Shown: positions 24,757-34,582 of the stretch, in pieces | Layout of the letters: every line of letters begins with the position of its first letter | How positions within the stretch are numbered: the stretch's first letter is position 1 | Assembly (NCBI GenBank): GCA_020726505.1 | Contig: JAHLEZ010000008.1 | Coordinates: forward strand, 2,728,001-2,792,000 | Source of the DNA: Leptodontidium sp. MPI-SDFR-AT-0119 | Lineage: Eukaryota > Ascomycota > Leotiomycetes > Helotiales > Leptodontidiaceae | DNA length: 64,000 bases | Reading direction: 5' to 3' | The notes under the pieces: generated by a model | Databases searched by the model: none | What the model was told of the DNA's origin: nothing | Seen by the model: the letters and a program-made list of their open reading frames with translations, nothing else | Position numbers and translations under genes: made by a program

Positions 24757-25794
24757 ACTCTGGATGTCAACTTGAGGTATTCGCAGTATCAATGATGTAT
24801 AATATGTGATTTGTATAACGGTCTAGAGTCGCTTTGCCGCGATACGGCGGGAAAAAAACGCGATTTCTCCATCAGACGCTGAACGTCCCCTCATCATATA
24901 CTTGGCAATTTCAAACAACGGAAGGGGCTGATGGTCGTGACGGTTGTCATTTCTCAAATTGTCTTACTCCAGCTTTGCTAAGTATCATGGGGACCTGTCT
25001 TCGAGCTGCTGGGGGGCTCAGTAAACACTTCAAAGTAGCACCACCTCTGTCTAAAGTGAAATTTCCGAACACATGATAGTATCCAAAGAAGTAATTATCG
25101 TCTCTGTTTACTTGGTTATATAGCTGATCGCAACACGTTCAGTAGTGATATGTGGTATACCAGCGGCTGTGCATCCTTGTCGTACGCCCCCCGAGTCCCC
25201 CCTGCATCCAACCAGAATAGAACATCCCATCGTGACCATTGTCAGCCTCAGTAGTAATCATTCAACCATTACTGGTGGTTCAGTCATTCTCTGGCGCCTG
25301 TCCTCTGCGAGGTCCGCGTGATCAACCAAAGTCAGCGGAACCTGAGGACTCGTGACTTTTCACGTGATTGGAGGTGGACATCACAGATCTAGCATTCGGC
25401 TTCGTGAACATCTGCGATTCCGGAGGGGGGTTCGAAATACTCAAAAGAGAAGCAAGTAATTTTCCGGGCATAGAATCGGATCTAAAGAGGAGTATAACAC
25501 AATACATCATAAGCTTTCAACTACTAGCTTCCTCGCTTGGACTACTTAGATGATACCGCGCTCTAAAACGCATTCTTCCATTAAGAATAAAATTGCATCA
25601 AAATTTTGAACGCTTCTGAGCTTCAAGTTTGATTAAAGGATCCGAAGTCTTCTGAACCACAATACGTAATCCCAGATCAATCGGAGAACTTACAATGACC
25701 ACAAGACCGAAATCCAACTTTTTAGAAGCAGAACGGTAATAAGGAGACGAAATAGGACAGCAAAGCGACGCAAAAGACGTGAAAACTCATCACT
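24757..25794. other. Intergenic region
   Basis: About 1 kb without a supported gene; a CACGTG core is at 25361-25366. Confidence 0.5.
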
Positions 25795-26475
25795 TCAATA
25801 ATGACAGTTGACACAATATCCACAGTCATCCGCGCTACAGGCTGTAAAATCCACCCCGCCAGTCGATGGGGACGACGACCATTCCCTCTGCCGGCCATGA
25901 TAATCTTCGTCCATGTCATCGTCAAATCCATTCACACTCTCAACAATATCATTTGGAGAATAATTGTCCATGTATGGCGTGTCAACGGAGTTCTCTATCT
26001 TTCGGTCGGACTCTCGAGCCACCTCATTCTTTCCTTCATCCCCGTCCGACGATCCGTCGTTGACCACCTCTGTCTTGACATCGACCAAAGCGGTGCTGCC
26101 TATGATATGGGCAGGTGGAGTTTCCGGACCATTCTTATCACTCTTCAGGAGATCGATGTTTGAAGCGGGGCGTGCTATGTTGGCTCGCCAGTGGTGCTTG
26201 TTGACGGGATTCTTTCGGTAGAGATTGAGTTCGAAGAACTTGTTGTGAACTGTACACTTGAAATTCTTGTAACTATGACACACAATTTTTAACTCGGTTT
26301 TGGATACGCGGATGCAAAGCAAGGCGAACAAAAATTTAAGTGAAGCCACGCACGAGTTGAGCTTCTCGAAGTTTGCATCGATGAGCTGTTTCTCCGTAAC
26401 TTCCTTAAAACCCTCTGCCACACTCGCCTCATTGAGTTCAGAGTATCTCTTCCCTTCAAGAGCACCAAAATTTAT
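25795..26475 (-). CDS. Hypothetical protein with Cys-rich C-terminal motif (5' end unresolved)
   Basis: An open frame of about 226 codons on the minus strand ends at 25795. There is no ATG near its beginning; a CAG acceptor at 26476-26478 preceded by pyrimidines suggests that this is the last exon and begins at 26475 with INFGALEGKRYSELNEAS. Visible features: a helical first part, a basic stretch (KKNPVNK-like, near YRKNPVNKHHWRANIARP), an acidic disordered middle, and a C-terminal tail DFTACSADDCGYCVNCHY. Four cysteines in CxxxxCxxCxxC spacing could bind zinc. A similar TAC-DDCGYC tail occurs, to my recollection, in other unannotated fungal proteins. The upstream exon(s) were not found with confidence. 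Confidence 0.5.
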   Translation of the reverse strand: MNFGALEGKRYSELNEASVAEGFKEVTEKQLIDANFEKLNSCVASLKFLFALLCIRVSKTELKIVCHSYKNFKCTVHNKFFELNLYRKNPVNKHHWRANIARPASNIDLLKSDKNGPETPPAHIIGSTALVDVKTEVVNDGSSDGDEGKNEVARESDRKIENSVDTPYMDNYSPNDIVESVNGFDDDMDEDYHGRQREWSSSPSTGGVDFTACSADDCGYCVNCHY

Positions 26476-28209
26476 CTGATAGATGACTTAGACCACATAT
26501 GCCGAGTTCTCGAGTGGCAGCATTTCGTTACCGCGAAGTCATTTAGGGCTGCTCCAGCATATACCAGTTACAAGAGATATTAATATGCAGTCCGATCACT
26601 TCATAAGAGCCCTCACTCTGTATATACAAGATCGAGCTGTGGAGATCATCCGAACTCTGGGATTTTCGCCTAAATCGACAGACTTCTATTGACGACGACT
26701 TTCAACAACACAGTGGCAAAAGGCATTCACCAAGACGTTACAGACTCCTTCTTTTAATACCCTAGAAAACGGCAAGCAGTATTTCGATGCCATGTTTTAG
26801 ACTATCCGCGAACCCGCTATTAGTGTCCCGTCTATCAACAGCTCGTCACCCACAAACGAGTTTAACCACCAGGAATTTTCCCTGGAAGCTTTATTCACCA
26901 AATTTACAATCCAAGCGTCCAGCATGAAAGGCACGAAAAGTAACTTATTCGAATATAATATTCTGCGAGGACTTTTACATATCCTAAACAATACCATCGA
27001 ATTCGCCTCTGCGCTGGCATTCACAGATTGGAACTTAACAACGGCTTATTATCATCGGAGTTCTTTAGCAACCAGCCACTCCTATGGCGAAAAGCCGGCG
27101 GAACGATCGCTAATCCTCCCTTTAAGGCCTGGCAGTAAAATATTATACACCGAGCTCTCGAATTTAGTACAAGCATAACGCATACGGCGCTCGAGAAGAA
27201 GCTGCGGTGGGTTATTAAATGGCTCGGCCAGGACTACGGCAGTATTATTGTGGTGCGCCATCTGGCTTGCTCCCAGGACTTATTCGACCTTCCTGGATGT
27301 CTAGCTATATTTCACCCAGGTCATATTGCCGTTAATATAGGACGCTTCCAGGATTTCCGCGAGGAGTTGGACTTACTACTAAACGAGCAACAAGTCAGAG
27401 AAGCGCAACTTAATTCAAATGCAGGCACGCCTCAGCTCATAAATACAATTCTCGACGGTCCATTCAATAGCTCAGACATGTTTCCGGAACTTCGACTCCA
27501 GATAGTGGTCAAGACTACGCGAGACTCTGTGTGGATCAAGTCACCCTGCTTGTGGACGGCACCAACGTCTCGCTTATTTCGCCTTCGCGTATCGTTAACA
27601 ATACGACGAAACTTCTCGCCAGTTGTCCGTGTGATCATGACGATGTCTTGAGACCTCTGACGAGGACAAAAATAACAGCGGGTGGCACCGGAAGTTTATT
27701 TAATTAGAGCTCAAGGCTGGTAATAGACCAGAAAATCATGTCTGCTGAGAGAACACTCAGCAATGTACAGAGCCGACCAGCATCGACGCCAACAATGCCT
27801 CTCTCTCGTCCAGGTACACATCCAGCAAGTTGATAACAACCGCTTAGGTCAGTGGGTATCAGCCCATACGCAAGACCTCACAACGGACTTACCTTGCGTG
27901 CAAATTCTGCAAATTCTGCAACGAGACTCGTGTCTAGACTGCATAATCGACCTCATGGTCGCTGCCGGGCCTAGAGGAGGGGTATGCCAGCTTCTGATTA
28001 TTCCGAACACAGGATCTGCTTTTATAAAGAGTCTTGAACAGTAGTCAGACAGACTCTAGAACGCAACAGAGGCGAGTGAAGCAGCGTGTTATAAATGTCG
28101 TATGGGCCTAACGAGCATAGTTTTTGGATTTTAGACCATCTTCACCTCAACCGTGCTACTTCTGTGTGGGGGGTGCTTCATGTCATCATCGAGAGGCCTT
28201 GAAACGAAT
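26476..28209. other. Gene-poor region with decayed coding sequence
   Basis: 1.7 kb. Plus-strand protein-like stretches in different frames occupy 26800-27700 (see separate entry). The remainder is AT-rich with no supported gene. Confidence 0.4.
26800..27700 (+). pseudogene. Decayed coding sequence, family unknown
   Basis: Three overlapping plus-strand frames look like pieces of one protein: 26820-27178 (includes NEFNHQEFSLEALFTKFTIQ), 27182-27651 (includes EKKLRWVIKWLGQDYGSIIV) and a third frame near 27480-27690 (includes VDQVTLLVDGTNVSLISPSR). TA-rich codons (TTA, ATA, TAT) are frequent, which fits C-to-T damage. No intron signals explain the frame changes. Identity unknown. Confidence 0.35.
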
Positions 28210-30037
28210 TCAATCTATCTCGCCAATTTCTCCTCTTAAGTAAGCGATCTCCTGCTGTTGACCTTCAATCTTAACAACATCCTCCTGTATCTTCGTCACA
28301 GCACCCATAATGATTTGTAACGTAGTAGCAAGCTGCGCATAGCTCGACAGCGCCAGAAGCACCAAGCTAGCTCGCGTCTGGAAAGGGTACACAACCACAG
28401 CCGCAATTGCTGCTACCAAACTGCTGGCGAGAAGATGCCCGAAGAGCCTCTCATCTCGCACTTTGAGCTCCTGCTGGAGCAGAATCGGAATGATGGTACA
28501 GTACAAGCTAGCGGTTCCAACGATAGCTGAGGAAACGGTCGACCAGAAGTTGCTGTCGATGGTGGGGACGGTGTCTGGTGGTGTGCATTTCCAGGTTGCG
28601 AGAGCCGTGGTAGCTGCGCTGGCAAGTGAAAAAACGCTAACAATCGCAAGAACTGTAGGTGTCTCTCCTATCAAATTCATGGTATCCCACCAGTGCTTCC
28701 TGAAGCGATTTAATGATCGTCTGAAATGCTGTCGTATTCGTTGTGATACTGGCGGGCGTATTCTGCTCGGATCTGTTGGAGCCTCACTATTCAGTTTCTT
28801 TCCCAGAAAAGGAAACTTTTGGAAGGCTCGGCTTCTGATCTTGCTCGGGTCTCCAGGTAGCTCGGAACTCGAGGTGAAGGAGCTAGTCTTTTGTAATCCG
28901 AATTTGGTGGCATCTTCAAAGGCGTTTCTTGTTGCTGTCTCCTGTTCACGGACACCTGAAGGTTTGTTAATAACGGTCTCTGCACTGCCGCGACACAAAA
29001 GAAAGAACAACAAGCAGAAAACACGTACAGCGAATATCTTCAAGGCGGTTAAACTCCACTTGATCATCCATTCTCGAAATCTCGGATCTGACCCGTTCAA
29101 AGATAGCTTCCAAGCGTTCGGGCAGACCGTTCAACTGCTCTATCCTTGGAAGCTTGATAAATACTTCTTTAAACTTTATTGAAGCTTCTGAGCCCTCAAG
29201 TAAATTCCTCTTTACAACATCTCTAACAGAATACCATTTTATCCACTGGCCGAAAGTGCTCTGCTGAAACGAGTACCGAGAGAATCTCCAATTACGTTCC
29301 AAGGACGCAGTCGTTTGGCGACTCTGCTCTTGTATCAAGTCGACAAGTGTGTCGTAGTCATGCATTTGAGCGTGTATCTCATGCAACGCATGCTCGAGGT
29401 TTAGAAACGGCAACGCCGCTGCTGGGTAGGCCACACAAAAGAGTCCCCAGAACACGAGCCTTTCCACACCTTTCAGGCTCTTGACGATTCCAAATGCTGC
29501 TTTCGGATCCACTCCAACTATCAGAAGCTCGCTAAAGCGGCCCCTCAAATGAAGGTCGATGGCTTCAGATGAACTTCCGGGCTCAATTTCCAACCTTTGA
29601 GAGGTACTCAGAGCCGTACTTATCGCTGGTGGGGGATCGCTGAAGCTCGAAACACACGATGGGGGAAATATGCCGGCTCTTCCAGTCCTCAGATTTACTC
29701 CCAGCGACACTTTCGCACACTCAAATACTGCGATATCATCACCGGCGTCAAATTGGAAGTTCCTCTCATCGCTGTCATGATAGTCATTGATTGCGACGAC
29801 TCGTTTTAATTCTGGTTTCCCTTCCACAAGGCCGGTGTATGGATCTGCTGTTTGCAGAAGGTCATTTCCATGATCTTGGCCGCGGAAAGAGAGTGGTCTG
29901 AGTAAGATTGGCGAGGCTGTGATGGGAGGAATTGATCTGTCATGTGCAAGTGATGGCTGCCCAGATGATATCATAGTGCTTGAATCCTCGGAAGCGAGAG
30001 GATTGGTTGAAGAAAGCAGAGTAGAGCCAAATCTCAT
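28210..30037 (-). CDS. SH3-domain membrane protein, unknown function
   Basis: Exons 30037-29029 and 28955-28210 (minus strand) give 584 residues; the 73 nt intron has a GTACGT donor and TTCAG acceptor, and both frames are long. About residues 77-130 form an SH3 domain: KRVVAINDYHDSDERNFQFDA, then DDIAVFE and a GIFPPSCV end that matches the usual ALYDY...GLFPxNYV layout. After a helical middle section the C-terminal third has three to four predicted helices (about 436-458, 473-497 and 504-552), followed by a short coiled-coil tail (IQEDVVKIEGQQQEIAYLRG). The SH3 part may bind proline-rich partners at a membrane. The combination with these helices is not one I recognise. A lower-case alternative start codon upstream exists but the ATG at 30037 is preferred. 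Confidence 0.8.
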
Positions 30038-30614
30038 GGCAGTGAACAAGTGAAATATAAAGTCTGCAGCATTTGGACTTGCGGCTGTGCCTCTGCCTTA
30101 AAACGCCTATGGAAAAGCCTCACGATAAACTTGTGCACAGCCGAAGTATGCATGCGTGCGACAAAAATGATAGGCCTTCCAGAGACGAGGCTTGCATCTT
30201 GCATTTGTTCCGCATGAGAGCCTAGCCGAGAAAAATAAAACATGCTCCGAGATTAATTGATTATTGGTTAGAGGTTGAGGACTGTAGAGCGTAATACTAC
30301 TAATACAGGATATCGAGCATTATGCTCGGGCTTAGCATAATATCTTGCGGACGGTGCAGAGGATGTGTTGTTGCACATGCCACGTCTACTTGTCTAGTTC
30401 ATTCGCTAAAAGGTAGTATGAGTTTAATATTCCTTCGTCTAAAAGATAAATATACTATTCAGCTAATAATATTTAAAGAGAAACTACTTAGAAATTCTGT
30501 ATTAAAAATACGCATCGTATCCTTTTAATTAAGACATTAAATCGTATAAACAATTCGCTATCAATTAGGTATTAAAACTTCTTTTCACAGCAATCTCCTA
30601 GCGTGGCACTGCAC

Positions 30615-30765
30615 CTATCCCCTTAGCTGCCACCAGGAGCGCCCTCCTAAGAGCCCTGTTATAATAGGCTGCTTTAGCGAGAAGGCCTAGAATTAGTGGC
30701 TTCCACTGCAGTTGCTCAGCGCACGTGCCCTGTGGCGAGGCCACTTCTGGCAGCTAAGGGGATAG
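30615..30765. mobile_element. MITE-like element with 18 bp terminal inverted repeats
   Basis: CTATCCCCTTAGCTGCCA at 30615-30632 is repeated as a perfect inverted copy at 30748-30765, giving a 151 bp unit with no coding capacity. The interior is less AT-rich than its surroundings and holds a smaller GTGGC/GCCAC hairpin. No clear target-site duplication was seen (flanks GCAC and AGAG), so a simple palindrome is possible. Confidence 0.5.
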
Positions 30766-30958
30766 AGAGTAGGTTGTGTTTGATAAAGAATACTCCGCCT
30801 TAAAATAGGGGGGTAGACTTAGGGCTCTCATTTACGTAAAATCCACAGCTCATTTTAAATGTGTATATCCTTAATTTCCCTTTTCTCTCTGGTAGCTTAA
30901 ACTCTTCGATCTCGAAACTACTTTATATCTTATCCTATTAAAATCCCCCACTAGAAGG

Positions 30959-31357
30959 ATGCTAGCCACCCTTATCTTCGGCGCCGGTGGTATCGGCTTC
31001 GGTAAAATCTCATACACCTGGACTAATACTAAACAAATCTCCTCGCTACTAATTACCCTCGAGTTACTTAACCTCACCGAACTCGATTTCAGTGCTAGAT
31101 GCCCGCCTGGTGCACCTTAGGTTACGAAGAGATTGTTAGGCGAGACGAAGGCGGCGGAGAGGGGGTTTGTGATTGATATGAAGATTTTGCCCAGGGGGGA
31201 TAAGGGGAGGAGAAAGACGAGGGATAGGAGTTTGAGTAGGTCGACTTACTATCCTGGTGGAGGTTTGGATAGATATTGGTTTGGGGTTAGATGTGAAGCT
31301 GTAAAGCGGCAAGAGGGGGAAAGTGAGGCTGTCATATTTAGGGTGCTGCTGCCTTGA
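30959..31357 (+). pseudogene. Aldo-keto reductase fragment, mutated
   Basis: The plus strand encodes the N-terminal part of an aldo-keto reductase: MLATLIFGAGGIGFGKISYT, then LLNLTELDFSARCPPGAP, then a TAG at 31118-31120 where the family has tryptophan (PPGxPW), then in the same frame VTKRLLGETKAAERGFVIDM and KILPRG. TGG to TAG is the change RIP produces. After KILPRG the translation no longer resembles the family and the rest of the enzyme (about 200 residues) is missing. This is a truncated, inactivated copy, not a functional gene. Confidence 0.7.
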
Positions 31358-31475
31358 GCCATGGAATCATGCCGGGTGCAGCACAAGCGGCACGGCATCG
31401 CTGTCATGTCAACCACTTGTCAATAACAGAATATTGACATACTTGACATTTGTGATATATCGCCGATGAGTCGGT

Positions 31476-31589
31476 GCTACAGTTACTTACAAAATCGGCT
31501 TCCCCTCCAAACTAGCGCCAGGCAGATCACGATACCTCTGAGCTCCCCATTAGACATAAGCGCTACAGTCACTAGCGAAATCGGCTTCC
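31476..31589 (+). repeat. Imperfect direct repeat, 28 bp units
   Basis: Two 28 bp copies, 31476-31503 and 31562-31589, agree at 24 positions and share the exact core AAATCGGCTTCC. They are 86 bp apart. Origin unknown; possibly part of a transposon relic. Confidence 0.5.
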
Positions 31590-32010
31590 GCCTGAACGCT
31601 CAGAAAATTTTAACTCAGCCAACCTACCCATGTCGCTCTACGGATACTAGCACCATCATAGCTATCATAGCTAGCTGCTTTTATCTCCAGGTTTGCTGAC
31701 TTAGCAAAGCAAGCTGACCCTAATAGCACGACGGGGCCGCAAGATGAAGGAAGTGAAGATGGTGAAGAGGTGAATGTGAAGGGCGATGCGAAGGGTTCTA
31801 GTTCTGGTGGGGGTGGTGCTAGGATTAGGGTGACTCGGGTGTTCTCTTCATCTCGATTTTTGAAAGATTTGAATCGCTTAAGCTGACATTTGCTGGTGTA
31901 GCAACCTAGGGATGAGGGACCCGAAGAAGGGGAGGAGGATAGTCCATTGTAATATTTCCATATTCTTCGAAATCTTGTAAGTGACATTGACAGACCTACG
32001 TATCATATTT

Positions 32011-33252
32011 CTAAAATTCAGCCCTTCCGAAACCCTTCTCGCTCAACGAGTCTTGGCTCTCCTCATACTCGACCTGATACTCTGTCGTCATAACGATCTC
32101 ATCCTTTCCAGGAATGATATTCTCCTCACTTTCAAACACATTCGTCGTAGCATTCCCACTTCCTTGTCCCCTAGTGTATACCTTACTAAATGCTCGAACC
32201 CTCCTAGACTTGGCTAAGTCGTCTTTCGAGTCTTTCAATGTAGCCTCGTGAATGTATCCAGTCTCTATCTTGGCATTGTCTTCCTTCCCAGCGACTTTGT
32301 GTATGATTCGGACGAGGATAGGACGAATGGTGGGAATACAGCTGGCGATGAAGACAACCCAAAGATTGGTACTACTTGTTTTAGCTAAGTACACACTCAA
32401 GGAGTCCTCAAATGCTTACCTTGCCCAGATGTCCAAATAACCTTGATGGAACGTGATGTCCTGCATTGCCTTGACTGTACCGATCTGCACAGTCTTTGCC
32501 ACAGCCGTTATGGCAGCACTAAGAGGATCAGTAAACGCTTCCCAACAGTTGGGACAAACTTACAGAATACCGAATCCAAATAAGATAATCAAACCGAGCT
32601 TGACATGGAGCTTGACTTGCAGATGCCAAAGCATAATGGCAGGATACAACGCAAGCGCAATATCTAAGGCTGCGCCAAAACTTCCCTGGAAGTATGCAAA
32701 GATCGTATACGTTTCCCTGCCATAACACACTCCCGCAATACTGGGGTTCCAGATCTTGTTCACTGGGTTGCATTGTGCCCAGAGTAGAGGTATGGAGATG
32801 AAGCTGACGATGCAGTTGCTAGCCGCGCAGAAGTACAGAATGCGTTTTCTGTTTCGGTCGGTCCCTTCCAGCCGGAGGATGAATTGAATGACTGCCATCT
32901 TACCGAAGGCGATGGCGAGGATGGAGAAGGTCGTGAATATCAATTGGTAGAGTTGGGATTGAGGATCAGGATTCGACGAGGGAGTAGCAGGAGAGAAATG
33001 GGCGCCAATTCCATTGTCGACAGCGATGGTGAGGAAGACCGATGAGAGAATCGCGCAGATCTGCGACGTTAGGTATTGGCTGAAGCGGAAGGATATACTT
33101 ACATATGATGCAAACGCCCACCAGAAGTCAAGATTCCAACACCGAATGATGAAGCCATTAGTATAGATGCGCAGCGCCATCAAGACGGTTCCAGCTGCGA
33201 ACTCCGACCATGTTACCGCAAGAGCAGCGGGACCCAGCCCCAAAGCCACCAT
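32011..33252 (-). CDS. PTH11-like receptor (fungal rhodopsin-domain membrane protein)
   Basis: Exons (minus strand) 33252-33103, 33060-32564, 32518-32420 and 32371-32011 give 368 residues. Seven helices are predicted: LAVTWSEFAAGTVLMALRIY opens the first two, and the family blocks QLIFTTFSILAIAFGKMAVI, YFCAASNCIVSFISIPLLWAQCNPVNKIWN and GVCYGRETYTIFAYFQGSFGAALDIALALYPAIMLW are typical of the fungal rhodopsin domain, as is IASCIPTIRPI in helix seven. The C-terminal tail is acidic and polar. All three introns are short (42-48 nt); the first is a multiple of three. Proteins of this class may sense surface or nutrient cues, but the ligand here is unknown. An alternative acceptor 3 bases upstream in the last intron would add one serine. 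Confidence 0.88.
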
Positions 33253-34582
33253 AATGGAAAGAATGTACAGGTTGAGAAAGAAACGAGATACTCAATTGGC
33301 AGAGAAGAAGCGACGGCAGTGCTTACCTTTGAAGTAAATGATGAGCTCCTTCATGCTGTCATTGAAACTTTCTGGAACATCGCAGGCTTAAACTTCAGGG
33401 TTAATTGTGGTGGAAGTTTTCGTCTCTTCTCAAAGAAGAGAGACTCGTCTGACTTTGCGGATGACTATGCTTGGTGAGTATATTTTCAGATGGAAGGCGA
33501 TCGTTCTCCCGTCCAATCGATACACGGATGAGCATCCGTCCGTACCGATAATTTGGAATGAAATACTGAGAACGCGGCATAAAGTAACCGGAATATAGGG
33601 CATAGCCTTATGAACACCGCTGAAGCGCCCTGTAATGTTTTGGGTGACTCCTGAAGAGTTTCGTTTCTTGCTTACAGTAGCTTAGTCCTAACGCCATCTG
33701 CAGCCACAACGGCTAAGAGCCTGTTGCGTAGCGAAGCATCACTGGAATACAGCGTGTTTACAGGGGCCAATGGGTGGCTTTTACAGCGGGCTACAGGAAG
33801 GCTGCAACGCTGGTGCCTTGTAATCCGGTTGCTTTATGCCGCGCGTTCTCCGTAAGAACGAAAAAATTAGTTGCCCATTTGTGGCGTCTCTTGATGCGGC
33901 GGTTCGCGTTTGCAGTTTGTGCTTCCCTAAAAGTGAACCCATGTCTGATCCTTCGGGAGAGATGCAGAAACCAGCCGATAGCACACCTAAACTCCTACTT
34001 AATGAAACCATCAGCGATCCTCATAAACTCTAACCCCTCAAACCCACTAAACTTTACATCCCAAAAATCCTTAAAGTAACTAACCCTCGCTCTCCACGGC
34101 CTCAAATCTCCACACGAGATGAAGTCAGGATCTGGACACCATAGGTGGCGGCCCCATGTGCCAATCAAACCACTTGGATTTCTCGCCTTGTTGTCGAACA
34201 GGAAGGGCAAAACACCGGGCGCTCAAGGAAGGGCGATCGACATGCTGTTGGGCTGCGCAGAGGCATGGATGCGTTGAAGAGAACTTGGAAATGGCTGAAT
34301 CGGTTGAATGGGGGATGCTTTTCTGCGTGAGCTGACAGAAAAATTAAACTTTTACCTGGGATGAAAGCAAAAGGAGAAAATTTAGAAAAGAGGGCTTGTA
34401 CTCTTGAAGATATCAAAATTCATTTGCTCTTGTGTAGCTGCTAGCTAGCCAGTTGTATCTTCTTCACCAACAGCTAGATCGCGTATATCAGCAAGCCGGT
34501 GTGGTGTGTAAACATCCCATACGGGAAGTTGCCCTTTACATTAGTTTGTCGCCACACACCTTTTCAACACACCGAATGAACC
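33253..34582. other. Intergenic region with a possible coding relic
   Basis: 1.3 kb. The minus strand at 33995-34210 translates to a protein-like piece (WGRHLWCPDPDFISCGDLRP) without start or domain context, perhaps a gene fragment. Otherwise nothing is supported. Confidence 0.4.

Larger units (their letters stand above)
30038..32010. other. AT-rich relic-rich region
   Basis: 2 kb between minus-strand genes. It contains a MITE-like inverted repeat, a damaged aldo-keto reductase fragment and an imperfect direct repeat (separate entries). From 30240 to 30600 the DNA is strongly TA-rich, as in RIP-affected sequence. Confidence 0.5.

Noticed and set aside
31610..31987. 125-codon open frame on the minus strand next to the receptor gene
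   Set aside because: Pro/Ser-rich antisense of a plus-strand polar stretch; the receptor gene already ends at 32011.
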